Part shown: one piece after another, positions 34,255 to 42,603 of the stretch
Numbering within the stretch: the stretch's first letter is position 1
How the letters are laid out: every line of letters begins with the position of its first letter
Assembly: GCF_002158905.1 (NCBI RefSeq)
Contig: NZ_CP021431.1
Coordinates: forward strand, 1,550,001-1,614,000
DNA length: 64,000 nucleotides
Direction of reading: 5' to 3'
Source: Yoonia vestfoldensis
GTDB lineage: Bacteria; Pseudomonadota; Alphaproteobacteria; Rhodobacterales; Rhodobacteraceae
Program-made: the position numbers and the translations under genes
Notes under the pieces: generated by a model
What the model saw: the letters and a program-made list of their open reading frames with translations, nothing else
Database searches by the model: none
Told to the model about the DNA's origin: nothing

Positions 34255-34686
34255 TCACACTAGAAAATGACGCCCATATCCATCTTTGTTCAAATTACCG
34301 TCGGTGACGGCCTTTGACATCACGGCCGGCATCGCGCCGACGTTTACATTTTCCATGTTCTCCTTAACCCAATCGGCAACCTCCCTTGCGGTAAGGCCCT
34401 GTGGATTTGCTTCTAGTGCCTTTCGATATGCCTTTATAAGGGTGCCCGGTGCTTGGCGCGTTCCTCTGTTTTTAAGGCCTCGTGTCCCTTCGCCAAGGTC
34501 AGTGATGAGTTTGTCGCGAAACTTCACAAGTTCGGATTGAATTTGGTTTAAATAAGCGAGCTGGTTATTGACATCGGTAAGCTGTTGCCGGATCCCATCA
34601 CGTGCCGCCGACAATTCTGCCAACTGCTTTTTTTGTTGCTCGCGCAATCTTTGCATTTGGGCTGCGAGTGTTTCGTCAAACTCCAT
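34255..34686 (-). CDS. Coiled-coil plus winged-helix hypothetical protein
   Basis: A 143-residue protein. Residues ~5-65 are a strongly charged coiled coil (LAAQMQRLREQQKKQLAELSAARDGIRQQLTDVNNQLAYLNQIQ). The C-terminal ~60 residues look like a winged helix (LIKAYRKALEANPQGLTAREVADWVKENME..VGAMPAVMSKAVTDGNLNKDGYGRHFLV). Start at 34686 is supported by AGGAG 9 nt upstream. It lies 147 bp upstream of the DUF2779 gene on the same strand and may regulate it. Confidence 0.6.
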   Translation of the reverse strand: MEFDETLAAQMQRLREQQKKQLAELSAARDGIRQQLTDVNNQLAYLNQIQSELVKFRDKLITDLGEGTRGLKNRGTRQAPGTLIKAYRKALEANPQGLTAREVADWVKENMENVNVGAMPAVMSKAVTDGNLNKDGYGRHFLV

Positions 34687-34835
34687 TTGATCTGGCTCCT
34701 GTTTGTATAATAGAAGATGGTACACGAAATTTAATCACGCGCGAAGCTTTAGACGCGCTCGTATCTAATGATATGCACACAACATCATCGCAGTAGCTTC
34801 TCAAACTCGACGAAAGCACAAGCGGGTGGACGCAA

Positions 34836-35351
34836 TTAACTGGCTTCGCGCTTGAGGCTTCGGGCGTCCACCGCAACGCGCGTGGCGCGGCCCATCAGAT
34901 CGATCAGCAAATACACCCGTTCGGCTGCCGGCGTTGCCTCGACCTGGGCCACAAACTCGGCAAAAGGACCGTCGAGAATTTTGACCCAGTCGCCCTGATC
35001 AAATTGCGGCGCGGGCGTGATGTCGGGGGGCGCGAACCGTATCCGCAGCGCCGCGATCAGCCCTGCGGGGACGATCGCGGGCCCCTGCCCCAGCGTGATA
35101 AGCTTGGTGATGCCGCGCGTGCTGTTGACGGCCCTGACGCCGCCTGAGGCCGCGCTTGGCTGCACAAAGACATACCCTGGGAAAGCCGGCACATCGCGGG
35201 TCACGAATTTGGCGCCGCGGCGTTCCGTGCGCAGCTCTGTCGGCGCGAAATGCACGACCGACTGGCGCTCCAGATTGCGCAAGGCCATCAGAAGGCCATT
35301 CGGCCGCAATTGCGCAATGTGCCAGCTGGCAGTGTCGTCTTGGTACGTCAC
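34836..35351 (-). CDS. NusG/RfaH-type transcription antitermination paralogue
   Basis: A 171-residue NusG-family protein with an N-terminal NGN domain (WHIAQLRPNGLLMALRNLERQSV, FPGYVFVQP) and a C-terminal KOW region (FDQGDWVKILDGPFAEFVAQVEATPAAERVYLLIDLMGRATRVAVD). Specialised paralogues of this kind, RfaH among them, help RNA polymerase through long polysaccharide operons. GTG start. It sits on the same strand as the exopolysaccharide genes at 40-63 kb but downstream of them and beyond a mobile block, so the functional link is inferred. Confidence 0.88.
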   Translation of the reverse strand: MTYQDDTASWHIAQLRPNGLLMALRNLERQSVVHFAPTELRTERRGAKFVTRDVPAFPGYVFVQPSAASGGVRAVNSTRGITKLITLGQGPAIVPAGLIAALRIRFAPPDITPAPQFDQGDWVKILDGPFAEFVAQVEATPAAERVYLLIDLMGRATRVAVDARSLKREAS

Positions 35352-35584
35352 GGGCTTGCTTTCATTTTCTTGCAGGCGGTCTGCGCCGATACTGTATTCT
35401 AATTTGGAACTTATATCGGTCGCAAATTCGCTGCAATGCCAGATAACCCGTGCGCGGCAAACAGGCGCGCTGCAGCAACAACTGAAGACATGTGGAACAT
35501 TATTCCCGGCCTCCTCCCGAAATCATGGGGACCTGAAAACCTGCTATGAAAAAATGGTTGTCAGTGGCCTCCCCGATTTTCAAC

Positions 35585-36219
35585 CTATACTTGTGCTTGG
35601 GTTCGTTTCGGTGAATTGTGCTTTTGACCCGTAGCCTCCCTTGGTGCTGGCTCCGATTTGGTGGCCAGCCATGCCGCGAGCGCGCGACCGCGGGCCGCTT
35701 TGGCTTCGCTGACGTAGCGCATCAGCAGCCGTTGCGTGCGGGCGGGGTTCGGCGCGCGCTGCTTTTTTTGCTGGCGGATGCAGCCCTCAAGCACGGCGAT
35801 ACAGCGCAGCGCAGCGCATCGCGTCTGCGGCTTTTCTCCGACGACCCGATATCGTTGAGCCAGAAGGTTGTGGCCACCTCTATCGCGTCCGCGTCCCCGA
35901 ATCCTTGGGGGTTGGTACCGTTGGCCAACGCCTCAAACGCGGTCAGCGCGTTTTGCGCCGCCACGAGGCGGGCTTCGGCCTGCGCCAGGACAAGGGCCTT
36001 TTGCGTGGCCTCATCGGGCGCCACGAGATCGCCCAGCGACAGGTGCGGCCGATCGAGAATGACCGACAAATATGCCCCGGCGAGGGCTTGGTCCGGCTTG
36101 CCCGTCGCGCCGTGACGGCGCGCATTCATAGCGCTCACCGCCCTGCCCTCCGCAGTCTTAAGGCCGGTGCTTGAGGCGGCATTGGCGCGATTGCGCGCGG
36201 TGACACTCTTGCGCGTCAC
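35585..36219 (-). pseudogene. Hypothetical protein gene put out of frame by a pentanucleotide repeat
   Basis: The GTG-started frame (36219-35722) reads normally for ~136 codons (TRKSVTARNRANAASSTGLKTAEGRAVSAMNARRHGA...) and then becomes Ser/Arg/Ala-rich junk. The natural continuation lies in another frame (LEGCIRQQKKQRAPNPARTQRLLMRYVSEAKAARGRALAAWLA), ending at 35585. The switch point is three tandem copies of AGCGC on the plus strand at 35803-35817; with two copies the frame is continuous and encodes about 206 residues. The N-terminal RANAxxSTGxKTxEGxxxSAxNARRHG pattern is a recurrent small-protein motif of unknown function. The start overlaps the stop of the upstream gene as GTGA, so they are coupled. 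Confidence 0.7.
35803..35817 (+). repeat. Pentanucleotide repeat (AGCGC)3
   Basis: Three perfect tandem copies inside a coding region. A change of one copy shifts the frame by 5 bp; two copies give the open frame and three give the disrupted one seen here. This could be slippage, phase variation or an assembly error. Confidence 0.85.
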
Positions 36220-36896
36220 TGGCCTATCACCTCCGCGTCGGGAATATCATGATCTGCGCGCCGGTGCTCCAGCGGTCGCACGGATTGGAGCGCGTCGTAG
36301 TCGCGCCGCACCTCACGCCTGCGGCGCTCGAGTTCAGGGATTTTTGCGTCGTGCTTGGCCAAGGCTCCGCTCGTGCTGGCGTAGGCAGCACTCATCAGGG
36401 TGACAGTCGAAATGCCGAGGGCCGACACATCGGCTTCCAGCTCAGCCAATGCGGCGGGGTCGCTCGTCATGCAGCGATCGTCGAGGGCTCTCTTAAATGC
36501 GTCTGCCGCATCCTTGCTCGGGAGGTGGGGTTCCTCCCAATCGTTCTTGTAGCCGCCGGCATCAATGAATGCGCGCCAATCGGCGTCCAGCGCCGCATCG
36601 TGGATGACCTTGTAGTGCGCCTCGACGGCTCTCTTGATCCGGAAGCGGAGGTCTTCGCGCATCTCTGCATTGTGCATCCTGCGCCTCTGGACCAATTCCC
36701 ACTCGATCGCGATAAGGTTCTCAGCGACGACGCATTCGTAGGGAGTGACGGGGATCAGGGACGCGATCAGGCCCTCTCGAAACGCGTCAAAGCTGCCCGG
36801 CACTTCGCCAAGGACGGCGGGGCGCGCAGACAGCAGCTCGGCAAAGCTCTGGATGCCAAAGCGGGCGGGGTCGGGAAGTTTTGGTTGTTTTGGCAT
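36216..36896 (-). CDS. Hypothetical protein
   Basis: A 226-residue protein, helix-rich, beginning MPKQPKLPDPARFGIQSFAELLSARPAVLGEVPGSFDAF. It has a long central helical region with many aromatic and charged residues (VAENLIAIEWELVQRRRMHNAEMREDLRFRIKRAVEAHY) and a C-terminal ELERRRREVRRDYDALQ. I recognise no domain. The longer frame to 37013 runs into the terminator at 37021 and has no supporting start. Its stop overlaps the GTG of the following gene, so the two act or are made together. Confidence 0.6.
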   Translation of the reverse strand: MPKQPKLPDPARFGIQSFAELLSARPAVLGEVPGSFDAFREGLIASLIPVTPYECVVAENLIAIEWELVQRRRMHNAEMREDLRFRIKRAVEAHYKVIHDAALDADWRAFIDAGGYKNDWEEPHLPSKDAADAFKRALDDRCMTSDPAALAELEADVSALGISTVTLMSAAYASTSGALAKHDAKIPELERRRREVRRDYDALQSVRPLEHRRADHDIPDAEVIGQ

Positions 36897-37020
36897 GGTA
36901 CAGCGCCGCTCGCATTCATTTGCGCCCGCATCCCGCGCGCATCGCGTGGTTATGGTGAGCAGTGGAAGACCTCTCCTGCCCGCCATAATATTTAAGATGA
37001 CTGCAGAGTCCAAACGAAAG

Positions 37021-37041
37021 AAAACCCCGAACGGGGTTTTT
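37021..37041 (-). terminator. Rho-independent terminator after the XRE gene
   Basis: AAAACCCC-GAAC-GGGGTTTT, a perfect 8-bp stem with a 4-nt loop and T-tracts in both directions. It lies 45 bp beyond the stop of the minus-strand XRE gene. Confidence 0.85.
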
Positions 37042-37085
37042 GCGAGGGCCAGTGACGACCGGATCAGAGCGCTGATGAAAGCTTG

Positions 37086-37340
37086 CTACCTGCGCAGTGT
37101 GTCTACGCGGATCCCCGGCCTGTCGTCGGGCGTGCCGACGAATTCGATGCCGTGGGCTTGGAAAACGTTCCTCAAAAGCTGAAGATGGCCCTTGCTCGCT
37201 TTTGGTACGCCACTTGTAGCCTCATATCGCTTCAACGAGGAAATGCTGACACCACTTAGGTTTGAAAGCGCACTGATCGAAAGACCCATAACTGCTCGAG
37301 CCGCTCTTAGTTGATCTGAGGTTAAGTTTTCGTCTTGCAA
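37086..37340 (-). CDS. XRE-family helix-turn-helix regulator
   Basis: About 84 residues with a clear HTH: LTSDQLRAARAVMGLSISALSNLSGVSISSLKRYEATSGVPKASKGHLQLLRNVFQAHGIEFVG. The open frame extends to 37517, but that part overlaps the divergent recombinase and does not look like a regulator. No ATG is well placed; a TTG at 37340 or a GTG at 37376 is likely the real start. Divergent from the tyrosine recombinase at 37370, so it may control it. Confidence 0.7.
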   Translation of the reverse strand: MQDENLTSDQLRAARAVMGLSISALSNLSGVSISSLKRYEATSGVPKASKGHLQLLRNVFQAHGIEFVGTPDDRPGIRVDTLRR

Positions 37341-37369
37341 TTTGAGCTCTTTTGGTTCAAAAAAAGTAA

Positions 37370-38275
37370 ATGACACAAGTCCACAACAGAGACTGGAAAG
37401 CTGAGTTTCGTCGCCTTGAGGGCGCCTTTTCTCCGCATACACTGAGGGCATACTACACCGACATTGGCGCCTTCGTCGACTGGTGTGAAAAACTGGAATT
37501 AGATTGGCTGCCCACAACGTCGGAGATACTGTGCCGACACCTAAATTGGATGGCGCAGAGAGGGCTGAAGTTCACAACCATCCGCCGCCGGCTTTATGCC
37601 GTCCGTCGCCTCAATATGATCATGGATGCACCGGAGTTGACGCGCGATTTGGGCGTCGACTTGACTGTGCGCCGCATCAGGCGCGCGCAGCCCAACAGAC
37701 CCGGACAAGCGCGTGGCCTGACGGGAGATGTACTCAAAATAATGATTGATGCGCAGCCTGACAATCCGTGGGGCCTCAGAAACAAGGCCATATTGTCATT
37801 GGGCTACGACTTGCTTGCGCGCCGATCCGAAATCACGGCGCTGCGAACCGATGACGTAACATGGCGGCCCGACGGGACGCTCGAAGTCATCGTGCGCAGG
37901 TCAAAGGCCGACCCGTTCGGGATGGGCCGGTTGGCGTTCACGTCACAACGCTCGGCCGAACTGGTTGGGGAGTGGCTGGCCTGGCGCGGGCCGGACATCG
38001 GACCGCTGTTTTGCGGGATCTACCGAGGGGTTGCGATCGACCGAGCGCTATCAGGCGCCAGCATAAAACTCGTCGTCAAGAACGCGGCAAGAGCCGTGGG
38101 TTACCACGAGACTATCGTGGGCGAGTTCAGCGCCCATTCCCTGCGCGTGGGTGCGGCGCAGGATCTGCTCAAAAAGGGACATGATACCGCCGCGATTATG
38201 CGGGCAGGCGGGTGGTCAAGTGTCACAGTGTTGGGGCGGTACTTGGCGAAAGCGGAGCATAATGTGTGGGCTTAG
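37370..38275 (+). CDS. Tyrosine-type site-specific recombinase
   Basis: A 301-residue recombinase with an N-terminal SAM-like domain (SPHTLRAYYTDIGAFVDWCEKLELDWLP) and a catalytic domain. The catalytic Arg is in LLARRSEITALR, the HxxR box is HSLRVGAAQDLL, and GWSSVTVLGRYL carries the nucleophilic Tyr. It is shorter than the P4-type integrase at 16345 and belongs to a different subgroup, of XerD-like layout. No attachment repeats are recognised nearby. It may mobilise the block between the polysaccharide genes and the NusG paralogue, or be a remnant of an earlier element. Confidence 0.9.
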   Translation: MTQVHNRDWKAEFRRLEGAFSPHTLRAYYTDIGAFVDWCEKLELDWLPTTSEILCRHLNWMAQRGLKFTTIRRRLYAVRRLNMIMDAPELTRDLGVDLTVRRIRRAQPNRPGQARGLTGDVLKIMIDAQPDNPWGLRNKAILSLGYDLLARRSEITALRTDDVTWRPDGTLEVIVRRSKADPFGMGRLAFTSQRSAELVGEWLAWRGPDIGPLFCGIYRGVAIDRALSGASIKLVVKNAARAVGYHETIVGEFSAHSLRVGAAQDLLKKGHDTAAIMRAGGWSSVTVLGRYLAKAEHNVWA

Positions 38276-38280
38276 CCGCA

Positions 38281-38715
38281 TTAGAAGGCGGTGACAGGCA
38301 CTTTGTGATACGCGACAGGTCCAATGCGCCCCACGCTCGAAGGCGAGATGCCCATGGCTTCGGCCATCAGCGCGCGGCTCCACTGCCTGGCATTGGGTGG
38401 GGTTTCCTGTACCGTCCTCGCGATCACCTTCAGCCTTGTTTCCATGGGCAGCGGCGGCACCCGCAAGGGCCGCGTTTTGTCGCGCTTGAGACCGGCCAGG
38501 CCTTCATTGAGATACCCCTGCTGCCAGCGCCAGACTGTCGGCTTCGACATGCCCGTCCGCCGCATGATCTCGGTCGTGCCCTGACCGTCCGCGGTCGCAA
38601 GTACGATGCCCGCCCGCCAGGCGAGCTTGCGCGGCGTGTTGCGATTACTCAGCAAAGCGTGAAGCTCAGCGCGGTCGGCGGGGCCAAGGTAAAGGCAGAT
38701 GTCGGAACGTCTCAT
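38281..38715 (-). pseudogene. IS630 transposase remnant (N-terminal part only)
   Basis: The first ~130 residues are highly similar to the intact IS630 transposase next to it (MRRSDICLYLGPADRAELHALLSNRNTPRK...SPSSVGRI). Similarity then stops abruptly and the frame ends after about 14 unrelated residues. The whole DDE catalytic domain is missing. Its outer end lies at ~38771, at the CTAG where the intact copy begins, giving a head-to-head arrangement. Confidence 0.92.
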
Positions 38716-38775
38716 CTGCCGATCATGCCACGGCAGAGCAAGATTGGGAAGCCTATGTCAGGTGTGGAACACTAG

Positions 38776-39943
38776 TATTCCCCGCCTGACATAAGATTCC
38801 CAAGGCCGCCGCATCGTGGCATGATCGGCGGATGAGACGAACCGACATCTGCCTTTACCTTGGCCCCGCCGACCGCGCTGAGCTTCAAGCCCTGCTGACC
38901 AACCGCAACACGCCGCGCAAGCTTGTCTGGCGGGCAGATATCGTGCTGGCGACAGCGGACGGTCGGGGCACCGTTGCGATCATGCGGCGGACGGGCATGT
39001 CGAAGCCGACGGTCTGGCGCTGGCAGGAGCGGTATCTCGATGAGGGCGTGCCGGGGCTCAAGCGCGACAAGACGCGTCCCTCGCGCGTGCCGCCGCTTCC
39101 CAGGGAGGTCCGGTTGAAGGTGATCGCGAAGACCGTGCAGGAGACGCCGCCCAATGCCACGCACTGGAGCCGCACGACGATGGCCGAGGCGGTGGGCATA
39201 TCGCCGTCGAGCGTCGGGCGGATATGGGCGGATGCCGGGCTGAAGCCGCATATCGTGAAGGGGTTCAAGATCTCGAACGACCCTATGTTCGAGGAGAAGG
39301 TCACCGACATCGTTGGGCTCTACCTCAACCCGCCGGATCGGGCTGTTGTGCTCTGCGTCGATGAGAAGTCCCAGATCCAGGCGCTCGATCGGACGCAGCC
39401 GGGCCTGCCCCTCAAGAAGGGACGCGCGTCGACGATGACCCATGATTACAAGCGCCATGGCACCACCACGCTCTTCGCCGCGCTGGACGTCAAGTCGGGC
39501 TTGGTCATCGGCGACTGCATGCCCCGCCACCGCGCCAAGGAGTTCCTGATCTTCCTCCGCCGGATCGACCGGGCCGTGAAGAAACCGCGCGACATCCATC
39601 TGGTTCTCGACAACTACGCCACCCACAAGACGCCCGAGGTGCAGGCCTGGCTGGAGAAGCATCCCCGGTTCAAGCTGCACTTCACACCCACCAGCGCGTC
39701 CTGGCTGAACCTCGTCGAGCGCTTCTTCGCCGAGATCACGGCAAAGCGCATTCGCCGCGGCAGCTACTCCAGCGTCGACGATCTCGAAGGCGCAATCTAC
39801 GACTACCTGCTCCAGCACAACGCCAAGCCGAAGCCCTTCGTCTGGAGCAAAACCGCCAAGGGCATCCTCACCCGAGAGCGCCGCGCACTCGACGCGCTCG
39901 ACCAAATCAGGGGAAATCGGTAGCAAATGTCGGACTCAGAACA
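38776..39943 (+). mobile_element. Intact IS630-family insertion sequence
   Basis: About 1.17 kb flanked on both sides by CTAG (38772-38775 and 39944-39947), consistent with insertion at a TA target inside CTAG. Ends are imperfect inverted repeats: TATTCCCCGCCTGAC on the left and, inverted, TGTTCTGAGTCCGAC on the right. One complete transposase is inside. The left end abuts the end of a related IS630 remnant; the right end abuts the stop codon of the polysaccharide polymerase gene. Confidence 0.85.
38832..39923 (+). CDS. IS630 family transposase
   Basis: A 363-residue transposase with an N-terminal helix-turn-helix (TVAIMRRTGMSKPTVWRWQERYLDEGVPGL) and a complete DDE catalytic triad in LCVDEKSQ, LVLDNYATHK and NLVERFFAEI. 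Length is normal for the family and the element is probably functional. Confidence 0.96.
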   Translation: MRRTDICLYLGPADRAELQALLTNRNTPRKLVWRADIVLATADGRGTVAIMRRTGMSKPTVWRWQERYLDEGVPGLKRDKTRPSRVPPLPREVRLKVIAKTVQETPPNATHWSRTTMAEAVGISPSSVGRIWADAGLKPHIVKGFKISNDPMFEEKVTDIVGLYLNPPDRAVVLCVDEKSQIQALDRTQPGLPLKKGRASTMTHDYKRHGTTTLFAALDVKSGLVIGDCMPRHRAKEFLIFLRRIDRAVKKPRDIHLVLDNYATHKTPEVQAWLEKHPRFKLHFTPTSASWLNLVERFFAEITAKRIRRGSYSSVDDLEGAIYDYLLQHNAKPKPFVWSKTAKGILTRERRALDALDQIRGNR

Positions 39944-39947
39944 CTAG

Positions 39948-41171
39948 CTAAATTATTTTTGTTACTTTTTTTCTTTCTAATCGTAACAAGAAAACTGTCG
40001 CAAGATACGGCAGCAGGACAACGAACAGCAATCCGGGCGGATTAGCGACGTTAAGCGGCCTAGAGTCGGTTATTCCCATCCCAAGATAAACAATAAGAAA
40101 TGAAATTAATATTATATTTCGAGATGCAAAAGCCCCTCCAAGCGCGAGGCCTACTATAATTAGATAAAGGGTTCCACCAATCACTCCCATATCAAAAAAC
40201 ATTGTAAGATAAGAGTTGTGAAGCGATTCTATATCACCAGCCACATAAACCTCGAAGAAGTTAGACGCATAGTACCGACCAGAGTCAAATCCATGGCCTA
40301 AAAATGGGCGATCTTGGAAAACGTGAAAAGCTTCAGCCCATAGGGCCGTACGCCCTGATAGGCCGCTCCCAACACCACGAGTGCTAGATTCAAATTGAAA
40401 GACAGCACGAACAAAGTCAAGATTCGATATAATGAGAATCACTAATGCCGAAAGCGCAATTGTTATTGAAGAAATTATTAATAATTTTGTGTTTGTGTTT
40501 GATTTGCCACCCATCAATCTAACTGGTAAAAATACTACAAATGAGAAGATTGCCCAAGAAAGGGCAGCGCGGGTTTGGAACTCAAACGCGAGAAGGTACA
40601 AAAAGAACGCTGAGATAATAAGTTTGAAAAGTAATCTAATTTTCGAAAAAAAGACGAATGGGAGAGATGTTGCAACAACAAATCCCCATAAGTTTGGATG
40701 CAAGTTACCTGAAAGCCTAGCGAATATTCGATCATTATCATATAGAACATAAACCAGCACGAGAGCGAGTCCAATAGCGTATGCAGGTAAAGCTCTCTCA
40801 ATAATATAATGATCAAGGCGCGCGGCGAAAAGCAAGCCAATAATCAAATATCCCATAATTGCAAACATTCGCAAGAAACTACTGATACCAATTACTTCTA
40901 GGGAAATTAAATTTGAAAAAATCAACATAAAAAATAACAACCCAAATAGAACCAAAACAGACATTGGCACCAAATTTGTCTTTTGATAAGTTGTTACAAT
41001 AAATGACAGAACTACAAAAACAATAAGCGACGATATTTGAATAATTTCCGGGCTGCCTTCATAAAGCACTTGGAGCAGCATCATAAATGCCATGAACGCC
41101 CCAATTATAGCGGGGCGCCTATCGGGTGAATAGCTTGCCCTGCGATTTTGGATGCCAAATGATCTAATCAT
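39948..41171 (-). CDS. O-antigen polymerase/ligase-like membrane protein (Wzy type)
   Basis: A 407-residue protein with roughly ten to twelve hydrophobic segments and the Wzy-C pattern (GLSGRTALWAEAFHVFQDRPFLGHGFDSG...SLHNSYLTMFFDMGVIGG). It would polymerise repeat units in the periplasm. ATG at 41171 is used. The DNA is markedly AT-richer than the flippase gene next to it, suggesting separate acquisition. Its stop codon touches the CTAG flank of the IS630 element, so the original C-terminus may have been slightly altered by the insertion. Confidence 0.85.
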   Translation of the reverse strand: MIRSFGIQNRRASYSPDRRPAIIGAFMAFMMLLQVLYEGSPEIIQISSLIVFVVLSFIVTTYQKTNLVPMSVLVLFGLLFFMLIFSNLISLEVIGISSFLRMFAIMGYLIIGLLFAARLDHYIIERALPAYAIGLALVLVYVLYDNDRIFARLSGNLHPNLWGFVVATSLPFVFFSKIRLLFKLIISAFFLYLLAFEFQTRAALSWAIFSFVVFLPVRLMGGKSNTNTKLLIISSITIALSALVILIISNLDFVRAVFQFESSTRGVGSGLSGRTALWAEAFHVFQDRPFLGHGFDSGRYYASNFFEVYVAGDIESLHNSYLTMFFDMGVIGGTLYLIIVGLALGGAFASRNIILISFLIVYLGMGITDSRPLNVANPPGLLFVVLLPYLATVFLLRLERKKVTKII

Positions 41172-41196
41172 CCCCAAAAAAACCTTTCCAGCATGA

Positions 41197-42603
41197 TCAC
41201 ATCCCCCTCGTAATAGCCCAGAGCAGAACGACGAGCGGCAGGACCGAAGTCTTCAACTCGAAACCGGGGATGGGCAGCGCGTAGGTGCGATAGCTGTTGA
41301 TCATGCCTATGGGCAGATAGATCATCAGCAACGCCAAGGCTTGTGCAGCAGGAAAGGCCGCCACCCCAAGCCATCCGAACAATCCAACCGCCAGCCCTAG
41401 GAACACAAGCGCCGTCAACCCATTGGCCCAATGCACAAGTATATGGTTAGTCGAAGAGTAAAGTTGCAGATGCATCGCCCCCATCCGCTCCAGATAACCG
41501 GCCAGCCCTATAAGAAGCCATAATTGCAGCGGCACCTGCAGCCCTCTCCCCTGCATCTGCGCCAGCAACGGCAGTGCCAGCGCCACCCCGAGCACCATCG
41601 CCATGTGCAGCAGATAGCTTTGACGCATACTGCGCTCGGCAATCGCCTGTTGTGCCCCCCTCTCACCCGAGACTTGCAGCCGCGCCAGAACCGGCACCTT
41701 GGTAAAGAAGGGTACCTGCGCGAACTGCCCAAGCGGGCGGATCAGCGACATCGCGAACAGAAACGCAGCAACCTGCGCAGGCTCCCCGATCGTGGCATAA
41801 TACAGCCCCGCCCCTTGGGTGGTTCCCAGATACACAAAGGTGCCGACCCCTGTCCGCCAGACACTGGGCCAGAGCTGGACAATGATATCACGGTCGGGCC
41901 GCCAGCACCGCACGAAGCCCAGTCGCGCAGACTGGTCACGGCGGCACAGCCATATGTTCCACAGGATATTGGCGGCCAGCGGCACTTGATAGGCCAGCGC
42001 CAGTCCGAGTAGCCCCGCGCCGGTCCAGATGGCGGTACACGCACTAATGAAGGCTACAAACCAGAAAGCGGCCTCCCACCAGCGAACAAGTGTGATGCGC
42101 TCGACCCCGTACAGATAGGACAAGTGCAGCCCTCCATAGGCGCGCAAGCCCGCACCGACCGCAAACACAGCCAATGCGGGCCTAGCCAGATGTTGGGGCC
42201 CCAGATAGCGGACAATGTCACCGGCGCTCCAGGCTCCTACAATCAAAGTCATCAAAGCCGTGAGTAGCGCCATGCCAGCATAGAGAACCGCCCCTGTGTT
42301 CCAAGTTCCCGAAAGAAGCACATGATTAGGCGATAGTCCTGCTTGCATCGGCGGTCCCACGTCAATCCGCAACCGATCCGCCCCGCCCATCGCATAGGAA
42401 AAACTGCGCACAAAAGATGCCGTAAGGCTGGATTCAAACAGCAATTGCAGACCTTGCAACGTGATCAACACCAGCCATATCGCCAAGAATGCAGGCTCTG
42501 CGCGCAGCGCGATAAAGACAGGTAACAGAATAAGCGGTAGCGCGCGAAATGTGAACGCGGCCCATGTGGCAATGGCTGGTCGCGCGGCAAGCCGCCGTAT
42601 CAT
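41197..42603 (-). CDS. Polysaccharide flippase-like membrane protein (Wzx/MOP type)
   Basis: A 468-residue membrane protein with about twelve to fourteen hydrophobic stretches and no catalytic motif (RALPLILLPVFIALRAEPAFLAIWLVL, LRPLGQFAQVPFFTKVPVLARL-like region). Layout and position next to a Wzy-type gene fit a lipid-linked repeat-unit flippase. ATG at 42603 overlaps the stop of the methyltransferase gene by 4 nt (ATGA). Confidence 0.75.
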   Translation of the reverse strand: MIRRLAARPAIATWAAFTFRALPLILLPVFIALRAEPAFLAIWLVLITLQGLQLLFESSLTASFVRSFSYAMGGADRLRIDVGPPMQAGLSPNHVLLSGTWNTGAVLYAGMALLTALMTLIVGAWSAGDIVRYLGPQHLARPALAVFAVGAGLRAYGGLHLSYLYGVERITLVRWWEAAFWFVAFISACTAIWTGAGLLGLALAYQVPLAANILWNIWLCRRDQSARLGFVRCWRPDRDIIVQLWPSVWRTGVGTFVYLGTTQGAGLYYATIGEPAQVAAFLFAMSLIRPLGQFAQVPFFTKVPVLARLQVSGERGAQQAIAERSMRQSYLLHMAMVLGVALALPLLAQMQGRGLQVPLQLWLLIGLAGYLERMGAMHLQLYSSTNHILVHWANGLTALVFLGLAVGLFGWLGVAAFPAAQALALLMIYLPIGMINSYRTYALPIPGFELKTSVLPLVVLLWAITRGM

